From Melastoma dodecandrum (Eukaryota; Streptophyta; Magnoliopsida; Myrtales; Melastomataceae): a DNA stretch of 64,000 nucleotides. Both the position numbers and the translations under genes were made by a program. Below are positions 45,786 to 56,938 of this stretch, in pieces; within the stretch, counting starts at the first letter, position 1, and each line of letters starts with the position of its first letter. The DNA is taken from positions 1,674,001-1,738,000 of the forward strand of contig JARUPY010000083.1 of assembly GCA_029817715.1 (NCBI GenBank), given 5' to 3'. The notes under the pieces are model-generated. The model worked only from the letters and a program-made list of their open reading frames with translations. It searched no databases and was not told where the DNA came from.

Positions 45786-48170
45786 TCAATCAAACGTTAC
45801 GTGCAACCGTAGCATCCAACTCCTCATGGAGGCAACGAATGGTGGTGGATAGCTAATCCTACTTCTTGCGGAGTTCAATCCCTTCAAGAGATAGCTCATT
45901 CGCTCGAGTAGTGGATGGAAGTGGCAGGACCACACAAACTCCTTTTCCACCAACCTCGCCTTGAGCGCGAAGTCCTCCTGTCGCTCAGCCCACGAACGCC
46001 AGAAGGATTTCCGAAGAAGCGAGAGTATAACGCGCAGCTCGTGCGAATCAGTACTTACTCGTCCAAACTCGTCCTTCACAGATGATAAGACGATAAAGTC
46101 GTGAATGCAAGGGCTGCCATGAAAGCCCATGAATCATACATGACTTGAGAACAAATAGCAAGCAAAGCTCAGGATTCCTTACCGAGGTCGCCTGTACATG
46201 TGGGCCTTCGGGCGCTTCCATCTCTTCGCCTGGGAAATTCTGGGCGACAGGAGCATCGTCAAGCAAAGAAACTCCGGCTTCATACCTCGAAGGTGGGGGC
46301 GGAACTCCAGATACCACCTCACTGGGGGGCTCCTCTGTTCCCTCATTCCTGACTGTCTGCTCAGAGCGGCCGTGGCTGCCCAGCCAGGAAGCAATAAGAA
46401 TGTCGCCGGGGACTTCTTCACCTACAACAATCTCCACAGTAGAGGAAACATCGACAGCACCTTTACCAAATGAATTGGTGTTACTTGATTTGGTTCTCCA
46501 TCATGAAACAAAGCTTGCGAGAGCTTAATACCTGACACATCCTCAGATGATATTTTCTCAGGGACAGGAGACTCAGTAACAACTCGCGGCAGTGATGGAG
46601 GAGCAAACCTATGATACACTCTCTTTTTCAGGCGAACTCCTTGTGAGGATGAGCCTGCTACATAAAAGAGTTAGCCTATTGTGAATAGGTTAAGCATTAG
46701 GAAGTTTCTACTTAAACCAGTTCAACATACCTAAGAAGGACGAATCATTGCCTAATGACCGCTTCTTCGAAGATCTTCACTTGGACCGAGAAGGGTCTTT
46801 GGAGGGGTTGAACTTTCCTCCTTGATCAACCTCTCAAAGTGAGAGGAAGTTTGCATCATCCCCTAGACCTCAAACCTCTCCAAGTGAGAGGAAGTTTGCG
46901 TCATCCCCCGGCCACTGACAGAAGCCTAGCTGACGGACGCAGAGTTGATGATTGTATGCCTCAAAGGTTAAACCAGCCAAGTCTACCCCTACCAAGTCTC
47001 TTGCAAAGAATGTAGGACGAAGGTACTCGACATCCCTCGTGCGACACTCTTCCCACCTTTGGGAGAAAGGACGCCAAGCAGAGACCATGCCCGCACAATC
47101 ATCTGCATACCCATCCATCAAAGCCTGGATGCAGCCAGCAATACTAAAGGGAAACCAACACTTGGACGTGCTCGCTGAGATGACATCGCTCCGTTCGAGC
47201 ATCGCATGAGGAAAACAGGTGAGACTCGGGAAGTATAGAACGATTTACAGGTAAATGATCCCCAAAGGATCATCAGCTGGGCATCTAGGGAAGCTGGCTA
47301 GATTAGCTGTTGCCAGGTACAACCTGCGGTAGATCTAATTCAATAGAAAAGGTGCAAAGGCCACAGCTTCCGGCTTGTCCTCATGGGCAGCATCGACGAG
47401 GCTGGTGGCCACTCCAAACATGAAGCGACTAGGACGCTTTCCCCGGTTGCAGAAGATGTACTTGGACAACCACTCCAAGTGGAACTCAAACTCCTCCTAG
47501 AGTCCCCACTCTGTATCAGGCAAAGATAAGTACCGCTCGATCACCACACCAATGCGTTCTAAAGGGTTAAACTTCAGGTCGGTGCGCTCGTGGTCAAATC
47601 GAAGGGGGGCTCCAGAAAGATGACAATCAGCTAAGAAACAGACATCCACTAGGGTGATCGACATCGGTCCTCTCGGGAGATATAAGTAGTTGGCAACGGG
47701 GTTCCAGAACGAAAGGAACCCAGCACGAACTGGCAAGTTGGGCTCAATCGAGGTTGATTCGGATCTTGATCCCAATCGCATCCCATGCATCACGCTTCTT
47801 GATCATCCATTTGGAAACCCAAGAGTCGTGCGCCTCACTCCCTCAAGATGGAAAACAACAGAAGTTCGCTCGTACCGATGGACTCCATCCCGACGGCTTG
47901 AAATTACTAGGGTTAAGATGACAGGCAACTTACTAGTAAAAAAGAACGACCTTTCCACTACGGAGAGAAATCTGAACTTGGACTAAGAAACGAACGAACC
48001 CAACGCTTGTTGTTTCGACATCGGGACGCTTAAAAGTCCGATTCCGCTTCGTGGCATGGGAAAACGTGGAACTTCATGGCCTCAGCATAGATCCGTCGGA
48101 AAACGACTCCGTCGCCCTCTTCGTGGGCCGGGGGAGTCAAGGCTGCTGGGGTTGAAGCACCGAAAGCCAT
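45786..48170 (-). pseudogene. Antisense plant mobile domain gene inside gypsy element 2
   Basis: On the strand opposite to gag-pol, ATG 48170 opens MAFGASTPAALTPPAHEEGD, a short N-terminal frame. At 47793-47500 the frame reads SFWNPVANYLYLPRGPMSIT and LVDVCFLADCHLSGAPL, then after a stop EFEFHLEWLSKYIFCNRGKR. It continues AVAFAPFLL at about 47350. These follow the PMD order (grain/fruit-type 'LP.GPMSITL.DV..L' core, then 'WLSKYIF'). Further frames (46870-47202, 46048-46640, 45786-46130) look like its C-terminal, acidic and Pro-rich parts. Stops (for example at 47497) show decay. Extra and antisense ORFs are known in Tat elements. Confidence 0.65.
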
Positions 48171-49265
48171 GAGGGTCGAAGAAAACTAGGGTTTATGAGA
48201 AAACAGGGGAGGAAGAAGAACGATTTCTGGTTGTGTGACCGAGCAACCACATCCCCTTTCCAGGCTTTATGATCCAGAAATCGATAAGACGGCTAAGGCC
48301 TAAAAAAAAGCATCGCTTCGCTTGAAAACTAACAACGGTCCAAAAGTCAAAGGTAGACGGGTGAAGAGACTTGAAATGCACATTTATTCTCATTCAAATC
48401 CTTGGTTCATTACATGGCTTTGACTGAAGATAAATGTACAGATGAAAACATAAATGACTCGGTAGACGACGCTTCTTCTGCTTTGAGAAGTCCCTTGAAT
48501 TCTTCGAGCTATTCAAGGGTTTATCCACAGAGAATGAGCATGGTTACACACAGCACCCCGTTCGTTCCCTCAGACGGAGAAGATCTTGGGCTGCAGCAGA
48601 AATCTTCATCGCATGATGGAGGTGCTGCTGCAGTATCAATCTTTTGAGTGGGAGGACCATGGTCCCCACATCTGATTCCGAGTCAGACCTCCCAATGGCC
48701 GTGAGGTTGGAAAATTGAGGACGAGACAACGATTTTGCCCTATGGTGATCCAGCGCCCCCAGAGGTTTGGGGTACTGGAAAGCAATAAAGGTTAGTCCAA
48801 TCTGGACATGACCCAGGACTAAAGATTGACCCAGCAAGGCTCTGCTCAGGCCCTCTCCCCTTCCATACGAGCTCCTTGTAAGGGAGAGCATAATTGCGTG
48901 GAGGGAGAGATACCACTTGTTTAAGGTGGTGGACATAGGCTCTCAAGCAAGCTAAGGTGATGGATATAGGTCCTAGGTAAAAGACGAAGATGATTCGAAA
49001 CTCATAGTCTCAAAGAATGAAGGTTTGTGATAGGGAAACCAATCCGAGCATCACCGTTTATAGCGGGGTTATGAGGAAGACAAAATCTCTGAAAGGAGAT
49101 ATTATGGCAGAAACCTTGGGATATCGACAGTCGTCCCAAAAATCTCAATCGATACGCTTCCGACTATCAACGGTTGGGGATTAATGCTCGCCTGTGCACG
49201 TTACTAGGTTGTAGGGGAATGATTACTTGGTCTTTTTTAAGGCGAGACCAATCACTCTGCTTATA

Positions 49266-50025
49266 TGTTTAGCAACAGAAATTCTGGGCCACAGATCTCG
49301 GCGCCATTTGTGGATCAACGGTCCAGAATGCATGCCCGAAGTGCGAGAAGCCCAGTAAGGAGGTAGTTGTGAAAACACATCAGGCAAAGGCTCGCTGGCG
49401 ACGAGAGTCTACGAGGCGATTACCACCAAGCAGTTACCAAGCGACGGGGCTATCGGGCGACGAGGGTCAACGAGGTGATCAAGCGACAGTCAACTGGACG
49501 AGCGGGAAAACTTTGCGGTGAAGGAATTTGTTGCCAACGAGGTGGGCGATCCGGTCGATCAATAGCTGTTATGGGAAGATTCCAGACGATCTCAAGACAT
49601 GGAAGGAATTTGTTGCCAAGATTGCTCAAATGAAAAAATATATTCCATGAAGACCGGCAATAAAGGATACATAATATATGTACAATATTTCATTTATGTA
49701 TATACGTAGGTCTAGCCTAGTATAAATTGTTGTTCTTAGGCATTGTATACACACACCTCTCTACAGACGTCATCTAATCTTTTTATCTTCAAGCAACCTA
49801 GCGTTCAAGCATCCTGTGCTCCTGCGTTCTTGCTCCTTCCGAAGGCATCGTCGATGGTATCCGTAAGTGCTTCAGCTTAAGGGTGGCTGTCCGCTGCCTT
49901 CTCGTCTTTTTCTTCATTCATAAGACGACCACACAACGAACCTTCAAGTACCAGTTGCTCGTAGTACCAGAGATTTCCGACGTATTTGGATCCAGCTTGT
50001 CCAACCGTCACTTCCGGAGCGAACA
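49266..50025 (+). repeat. Gypsy element 2, 3' LTR
   Basis: Matches the 5' LTR from TGTTTA to GGAGCGAACA. It is followed by ACGTG, the right target duplication. Confidence 0.88.
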
Positions 50026-50098
50026 ACGTGTTATCAGAACGATCATTGGTTTAAATCCCTGCCTGTCAATATTAAGATTGCTGTTAAAAAAAAATTAG

Positions 50099-50380
50099 GG
50101 TGCTTGTAAGTCGTGTGATGAAAATGTTAAAAACATAATCGTATTTGAGGGTAATATCGAACTAGCGTACAATGACAACAAAAACAACCGACGAGAGGTT
50201 GGGAGCTGTCTCGTGCGCAAGGCCTTTACTGATGAGCATGCGACGATCCTCGACAAGCTATATCAACTTCGTGGACGAGTGATGGCGATGAAATCTTCTC
50301 TCACAAGCCTTAGAAAGACAACATACGAGAAGTTCAAGAGTTCATTGAATAACTTGAGCGACTCCATGGAAAGGTTATAA
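50099..50380 (+). pseudogene. Unrecognised open stretch, no start codon at its beginning
   Basis: After TAG at 50096 the frame stays open for 93 codons (GACKSCDENVKNIIVFEGNI, then AFTDEHATILDKLYQLRGRV, ending LSDSMERL). The composition is protein-like: charged, with heptad-like leucines suggesting a helix. The first ATG is at 50282. It begins just right of gypsy element 2, so the insertion may have cut a gene. No counterpart is visible left of 38282. Family unknown. Confidence 0.3.
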
Positions 50381-51640
50381 AGCAGGATGGTCTTGTGAAC
50401 GGGAAAAAGGGTGAAAGTCTTCTAGAGGGGATGAACACTCCTAGTTGAACAACGTAAATAATTATCTTACGTCTAGTAGGTAGAAACAATAAGGATTATA
50501 ATTAAATTTTTAGGAAGTAACATTTTTTATTGTTTGATCATGATTTAGAAATGTAATTATATTTCTAATGGAATTCTAAGTCCCGCTTGGAAAATTCCTT
50601 TCCCAGCAAAAGCTTTTTTAACCATTTCAATATATAAAATTATTTATCGTCCCTTGTAATAATGTTTTTAAAAATATTTTACTATGATTTTATTTCGAGT
50701 TTTCTACTATTTTTATGAATTGTTTGAATCTTATTATAATTTAAAGATCTCCTTCATAATGTTAAACATAAATATTAAAAATTTATTTATATTCTAAAAA
50801 TGTCGATCTAATCTACTTAAAATTATATTTTGACAATTTTATTTCAACGTACCAAACGCCACATTAGAGATCTGATAACAACAACAATGCAAGCATGTCG
50901 CTAAACTTCCTTTGAGACGTGGAGTAGCATCGTTGACTTCAGAGTATGAGTATATTTCAATCACGTCCAAGTATAATCTTATAGAAGGTGCGAAGTTTTA
51001 ATGACGGACACGACTCAAAGACAACATAAGTATGCACATTTCGAGGATTGAATCCTAATTAAAAAAGAATTCGACAGACCAATTCGTACCATTACTACCT
51101 GAGGTGGGTTGCAAGGGTGGCCTTGCTTAGCGTCAAATACATCAATGTCATGAGGAAATACATCATAGAGTTGTCATTATTGATGATGTACCATTACTAC
51201 TTGGGGGCGTTGCAAATAGTTAGTGAAGAGTTTCTTTTCCGAGCGTTGTGTCGGGACGTGTTCATAATATTTGTGGTTAATCATGTGGTGTAACAAGGCA
51301 TACGAGTGGAGAAGCACTAGTAGAAATCTAAACTATGGACTCGCAGAACCACTAAGAAACCCGTAACAAGGGCCAGTTATAAATACGAGCGTGTTCTTGT
51401 TCATTGTCTTATTATTAGTAGTAATACTGGTGATTACCACTATTTTGCAGGTTTGGGCGTGTTCTTATTTACGATCATAGTCTTTCTAGGAAGGAAAGAA
51501 AGTTAGTCGTACTTGAGTGGGCGTGACACCAGGCTGGTACGCCGCTATATAGATCGTGGACAGTGACACAAACCTATGATCGTGGTAACCGGGGCAAAAT
51601 AGTCATTTCACATCAAAATTTAGAATAATTAGGTTCGGAG
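50381..51640. other. AT-rich spacer, no gene recognised
   Basis: CCATTACTAC occurs twice (51089 and 51191) within a loosely repeated stretch. No frame or element structure was recognised. Confidence 0.5.
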
Positions 51641-51649
51641 TTAGGTTCG

Positions 51650-52250
51650 GAAACACTGTTCAAAGTAGTAAAATTTCTTAGTCAACGCCGATAAAGTAGT
51701 AACAGTTTACTACTTATTTTAGTAAAAACATGCTTAAAGTAGTAAACATTTACGACAAACCCTACCTGTTTACTACCAATTTTACCAACTCAAACATAAT
51801 TTTACTAAAAATCACAACGAAAGTAGTAAACAATTACTACTTATCGACATAATTGTACAGTTAAAAGTAGTAAATTTTACTACTTTTTATACTACTTTTA
51901 CGTTGACTTTACTAAAAGTGTGGTTTTCTTAGTAAAGTCAACGCAAATGTAGTAAAAAAAGTAGTAAATTTTACTATTTTTTATACTACTTCTACGTTGA
52001 CTTTACTAAAAATGAGGTTTTAGTAAAGTCAGCGTAAAAGTAGTAAAATTGCACTGCGGTGAACAGTCCAGAAGTAGTAAAATTTACGACATTTTATACT
52101 ACATTTGCGTTGACTTTACTAAAAGAAGACCAATAAGTAGTAAAATTTACTACTTTTTTTACTACTTTTGCGTTGACTAGAGTAGTAACGGTCAACTTTT
52201 AGTAAAATTTACTACTTAATTTTAGTATTAAGTAGTAAACTACGTAAGTC
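51650..52250. repeat. Dense AGTAGTAAA/TTTACTACT inverted-repeat block
   Basis: Words AGTAGTAAAATTTACTACTT and TTTTTACTACTTTTGCGTTGAC, with their complements (GTCAACGCAAATGTAGTAAA), alternate about a dozen times over 600 bases in both orientations. Spacers are often TTTACTAAAAGTGAGG-like. The block could fold into many alternative long hairpins. It lacks a gene and clear outer ends. Confidence 0.85.
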
Positions 52251-52494
52251 CCACGTGCACGTACCGTTAGCCGCTTCCACAACGAGCACACAACGGGGAT
52301 TCGGGTGATAGTGGGCGGATGGGGGTCGTGGGACAATGTTACGGAACTCTGTAACACGGACTTCGTATGAGTTTTTATGGCATCGTGAATTCGGTCTTGT
52401 AAAAAAGTGTTATTTTTTTAAAAAAATGAATTCGACGTTTAAAACATCGAGTTTTTTTAAAAAACGTGTTACAGTATAAAATAGTGACAAAATT

Positions 52495-52810
52495 TTGTAC
52501 TTTAATTGGAAGCGTTTCATGCTATACTTAAAACCCTTCGTACTTTAATTAGAAGCGTTTAATATAATGCGAATGAGAGTAAGAAGACCATTTGTATTGT
52601 AGGAAAGCACTTCGTACTTTACTGCGAAGATCGTTCGTATTGTATGAAAATGCGTCGTACTTTACTACGAAGACCGTTCGTACAATACGAAAATGCTTCG
52701 TACTTAAGTACGAAGACCATTGTCGTTGTACTCTAGAAATGCTTCGTATTAAAGTATGAGGGTGGTTCGTAGTATACAAAACGATTCGTATTAAAGTACG
52801 AAAAGTTATC
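52495..52810. repeat. Tandem repeat of short TTCGTACTTTAGTACGAAG palindromes
   Basis: Units of about 55-65 bases contain AATGCTTCGTACTT, TACGAAGACC and GTTCGTATTGTACGAAAA. Each unit holds one or two near-palindromes around CGTACTTTAGTACG. About five copies are seen between 52540 and 52800, diverging toward the edges. Confidence 0.8.
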
Positions 52811-53799
52811 CCATGGAAGCTTACATGGGTAGAAGCATAAGCTCGTACAAAAGTATAAAAAATAACGACTTCCCGTAATCAGAAAAATGTTTTTGAACTT
52901 AGACTCTAAGACATTATTTAACGAATTTTGAAATTTCATATTTCATACCGCGGCGTGACTAACTTTAAATTGAAAGTGCGGTTTGACATTCTTAAACGGT
53001 AGAACGAACGAAATAAAAAACCATATTCGTTTCCCTTAAGAGAAAGCAGAGGTGATCAATGTATTAATGTCGATCGCCTCAAACTTTTACGTCTCACCCA
53101 AGTCTCATTTTCTCCACTAGATTTAACTTTCCAGGCAAAAAAGTGTTGACTCAATCTGGTGATATCATGCCACTGACAAGGAATGAGACATCGTGCGTGT
53201 CTGTGTGTTGGGGGGGGGGGGGGAGGGGCGGGGAGGGGTGGGTGGCTTTGTCTGTCGGCATTTGCTTTTCAATCATTTTTGGCCTCAAATAAAAAAAAAT
53301 CATAAATGTCTAAAATAATAAATTAATAGAATAAAATGGATGTATTTGGGAAGAATCTCTCCTTTCGGATTCGCACTGCCTTTTCATTTTCCTTTTTCCA
53401 GGATAAGGAGATAAAATATTCCAAAAATAAAAAGAGTGAGATTCCTTTTTTTAAAAGGTTAAACTAAATCCATTTGAAAAATGGTTGAGCCAAATTAGTC
53501 CCCAAGCACACATCAAACGGCTAAAATATTTTTAGTTTATTTTATTGTTACATAATCTTTCAGTTAAACAATTCGACATAAATCACTAGTAGTTTAATAC
53601 GGGACTTACATAATATCCATTAGGAAGTGCAGTAAAATTGTGGGCAGGAAGAATCACAAGAATTTTTCCGTATTTATTAACCCAATCCTGACGACCCCAC
53701 AAGTTATCTCCATGTCAGAAAATTTCCAAACGGAGTACAAATCAAACAGAGTTTTCATCCCTAATTTATAGGGATGTATGTCTATATATATATATACAG
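52811..53799. other. Spacer with G-rich tract and TA microsatellite
   Basis: 53210-53244 is a G-rich run (a 14-G tract followed by AGGGGCGGGGAGGGGTGGG) able in principle to form a G-quadruplex. A short (TA)n lies at about 53784-53796. No gene was seen. Confidence 0.6.
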
Positions 53800-54114
53800 A
53801 GATAAAATGAAGTTTTGTTCCTATATAACATTGGTTCGGAAATTATTTCATCAAATAGGGTGACTAGTGTAGCGAAATTGGCATTTGAAAGGCCAACTTC
53901 AATCATGAGGAAGTCGATCTTTGTAAATCCGATTTTATTATTGCCATGTGAATGGTACTCGCCCATGAAGTTGGTCTTTGTAATGATTTCATGAAAATTA
54001 ATTAAAAAAATTACAACTAGGGGTGAACAGGTTCCAAGGTGGGTAGGTTCCGGACGTGGAACTTGAAACCTATCCTGTAATGGCCAGTTCTTATTTTTAG
54101 AACCTAGAACCTAC

Positions 54115-54862
54115 TGTCACAGGTGCAAGACGAGGGTCGGAGCCCATCGTCTTCGGAAGCTTGAGCGTGGCTACTTGGGCGGCGTCCATGGGTCGGAGCA
54201 CATGGACAACAGCGAGCATCGGTGCGTTCGTTGAAACTTGACGGGTCAAGTTGGTACGAGTCGGTGCTCGGACGATGATGTTGGCACGAGGCGCAACGTG
54301 GCCAGAATACTCAGGCGCGGAGGCTTGAGGCGATGCTCGTGGGCGGTCTCATGAGCATAGGTTCGTGAAGAGGCACAAACGTGGACGGTCTTGGTCGCAA
54401 AGGTACGATAGATCGAAAGAGTGCTTGGACGCATCCTTTGGTGAAGGGGCGTCCATGAAAGGACGTGTCCCTTGAGAGGGGAACGTCCACCCCTTGAAGA
54501 GGGGCGATTGTTAGGAAGGTGGGATCCCAAGGGGGGCCCCCTTCCGATAAGGGGGATTCAAAGGGGGCTTAGGGGCAGTTGTGTTCGGCACTTCCTGAAG
54601 CATTGTATCCATTCGTGTAATGTTGTGTTGTATGGTGAATAGCTAGGAACCCCTATAAGAAGGCTTGTAAAGGGGCGAGACAATGTAATTGAGTGTTGTA
54701 CCTCTTTGTTCTAATAAAGGATTGGGATAACTTGAAAGGGAACGTGAGATATTCCAAAGGCTTCTGCTGGGTTGAGTGTTTTTTGGTGGCTGGTCGTGCT
54801 CAAGGGCGAGTTACGACGCCCACAGGGTAGTTTATTTGATAGTGAGAAATACCCCTGTGACA
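54115..54862 (+). repeat. TR-GAG 5' LTR
   Basis: Direct repeat of 56159-56938, with 9-bp inverted termini TGTCACAGG/CCTGTGACA. Confidence 0.95.
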
Positions 54863-54864
54863 GT

Positions 54865-54876
54865 TGGCATCAGAGC
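54865..54876 (+). promoter_or_regulatory. TR-GAG primer-binding site, initiator tRNA-Met type
   Basis: TGGCATCAGAGC, one base from the plant initiator tRNA-Met site, lies two bases inside the 5' LTR. Confidence 0.88.
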
Positions 54877-54893
54877 GCGGGTTCGTGTGGGCG

Positions 54894-55997
54894 ATGGCTT
54901 TGCCGATCACTGAACGATTTGGCCGATTGGAAAGGTTGATTGGCGAGTCTTCAACTGGGGATTCCACCCCAATCTTTGAGAGGATGGACGAGTTGGTGAC
55001 CGGTATGGGACGGTTGGATGAGTTGGTGGCCGGTATGGGACGGCTTGAGTCAACGCTCAACTCGTTGGGCATGGTGGTGGATAGGTTGTGTAGCCAATAC
55101 GATGACTTGGAGGATGAGATAGCGATCCTCAAGCGAGCGGTGGCTTCTTCTACGGTTAGTGGGGAGGCACGCTCACAGGTAAGGATTCCCGAACCTCAAT
55201 CTTTTAACGGGTGTCGCGATGCGAAGGTGTTGCAGACTTTCTTGTGGGACGTGGAGCAATAATTGATAACGACAAGGGTACCCGAGAACGAGAAGGTGTC
55301 GATAGTGGCGATGTATCTTATGGGGAATGCAAAGTTGTGGTGGCGGACCGGGGTGTCGGATGACTTGAGTGCGGGTCGTCCACCGATCGACACTTGGGCA
55401 ACTCTCAAGAAGGAATTGGCGGACCAATTCCAACCTTGCAATTCGAGTTGGATTGCGAGGGAGGCGCTGAAGAGCCTCAAGCAAACCAGCACCGTGAGGG
55501 AATACGTGAAGAACTTCACGTCGTTGTTGCTGGAGATTGCGGACATGTCCGAGGCGGACAGACTCTTCAACTTCCTTGACGGACTTCAACCGTGGGCACA
55601 GCTGGAACTGAGGCGGCGAGGCGTACAGGACCTGGCCTCAGCGATTGTGGCTGCGGATGCTCTGGTTGATCTTCGAATAGGAGGGGGTAGCGAGAAAAGG
55701 GGAAGGTACGTGACTAGCGAGAATGGGTCACGCGACAATGAGCACCACGATATACATGAAGGTCGTGAGCGGCTGACGCGGGGCGACGGCAACGACCAAG
55801 GGAATCATGCGAGGGGCAGAACGTGGGACGAGCGAAGGACGGATCCTAAGGCTCGTGCGGGCTGTTTCCTTTGTGGCGGTCCTCATATGGCAAGAGAGTG
55901 TCCAAAGAGAGAGGGGCCGAACGTTGGTGCTGCGATTGAGAAAGGTACCACTAACCCATCTCGTCTAACTTCACTACAGATCGTTGGTGCGATGTAA
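54894..55997 (+). CDS. TR-GAG gag protein, one in-frame stop
   Basis: ATG 54894 opens MALPITERFGRLERLIGE, followed by a helical, coiled-coil-like segment to about residue 100 (LDELVAGMGRLESTLNSL). The Retrotrans_gag domain follows (AKLWWRTGV, LKKELADQFQP, TVREYVKNFTSLLLEIADM, LFNFLDGLQPWAQLELRR). A basic linker leads to one zinc knuckle, CFLCGGPHMAREC (CX2CX4HX4C), near residue 325. The total is 367 codons to TAA 55997, with a single TAA at 55260 after WDVEQ. Gag packages element RNA in virus-like particles. Apart from that stop the frame is intact, so it decayed recently or is read through. Confidence 0.85.
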
Positions 55998-56158
55998 GTG
56001 AAGAATGATAAAACGGCCGAATGAGTGATGGCCGTGCAGTCGGGTGATGGTTGCGTCAACCGTGATGAAGGATGCCCATAGAAGGACACAGACGTAGAGA
56101 AGGCGTGCCTTGGAAGGGTGTCGACGAGGGCGTCAACTCTTTTTGGTGTCGGGTGGTT

Positions 56159-56938
56159 TGTCACAGGTGCAAGACGAGGGTCAGAGCCCATCGTCTTCGG
56201 AAGCTTGAGCGTGGCTGCTTGGGCGGCGTCCATGGGTCGAAGCGCATGGACAACAGCGAGGGTCGGTGCGTTCGTTGGAACTTGACAGGTCAAGTTGGTA
56301 TGAGTCGGTGCTCGGACGATGATGCTGGCACGAGGCGCAACGTGGCCAGAATACTCAGGCACGGAGGCTTGAGACGATGCTCATGGGCGGTCTCATGAGC
56401 ATAGGTTCGTGAAGAGGCACGAACATGGACGGTCTTGGTTGCAAAGGTACGAGAGATCGAAAGAGTGCTTGGACGCATCCTTTGGTGAAGGGGCGTTCAT
56501 GAAAGGACGTGTCCCTTGAGAGGGGAACGTCCACCCCTTGAAGAGGGGCGATTGTTAGGAAGGTGGGATCCCAAGGGGGGCCCCCTTCCGAAGAGGGGGA
56601 TCCCAAGGGGGGCTTCCTTCCGATAAGGGGGATTCAAAGGGGCCTTAGGGGCAGTTGTGTTCGGCACTCCCTGAAGTATTGTATCCATTCGTGTAATGTT
56701 GTGTTGTATGGTGAATAGCCACGAACCCCTATAAGAAGGCTTGTAAAGGGGCAAGGCAATGTAATTGAGTGTTGTACCTCTTTGTTCTAATAAAGGATTG
56801 GGATTGCTTGAAAGGGAACGTGAGATATTCGAAAGGCTTCCGCTGGGTTGAGTGTTTTTGGGAGGCTGGTCGTGCTCAAGGGCGAGTTACGACGCCCACA
56901 GGGTGGTTTACTTGATAGAGAGAAATACCCCTGTGACA
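56159..56938 (+). repeat. TR-GAG 3' LTR
   Basis: Same termini as the 5' LTR. It is 32 bases longer because a GGGATCCCAAGGGGGGC unit is duplicated. Confidence 0.95.

Larger units (their letters stand above)
38287..50025 (+). mobile_element. Ty3/gypsy element 2, Tat-like, 11.7 kb
   Basis: The LTRs (38287-38948 and 49266-50025) start TGTTTA and end AACA. The flanks ATGTG (38282-38286) and ACGTG (50026-50030) form a 5-bp duplication with one transition. Plus-strand order is gag, protease, reverse transcriptase, RNase H, a second RNase H-like segment and integrase. Then comes about 3.7 kb that carries antisense coding sequence. The extra RNase H, the YIDDVVVKS box and the long 3' region fit the Tat lineage. 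All genes are broken by stops. Confidence 0.9.
54115..56938 (+). mobile_element. Gag-only LTR retrotransposon (TR-GAG type)
   Basis: The LTRs 54115-54862 and 56159-56938 start TGTCACAGG and end CCTGTGACA. A perfect 5-bp duplication CCTAC flanks it (54110-54114 and 56939-56943). The internal region is only 1296 bases: a primer site and one gag frame, with no protease, reverse transcriptase or integrase. About 13 differences in the first 228 bases of the LTRs suggest a younger age than gypsy element 1. The right LTR has a 32-base tandem duplication near 56580-56610. Elements of this structure have been described in plants as TR-GAG; enzymes would have to come from another element. Confidence 0.93.

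Noticed and set aside
46145..46528. 127-codon plus-strand frame in gypsy element 2
   Set aside because: Overlaps longer antisense frames consistent with the tail of the antisense gene.
53210..53244. G-rich run as a regulatory G-quadruplex
   Set aside because: Sequence permits one, but no gene is near and homopolymer runs are common in such spacers.
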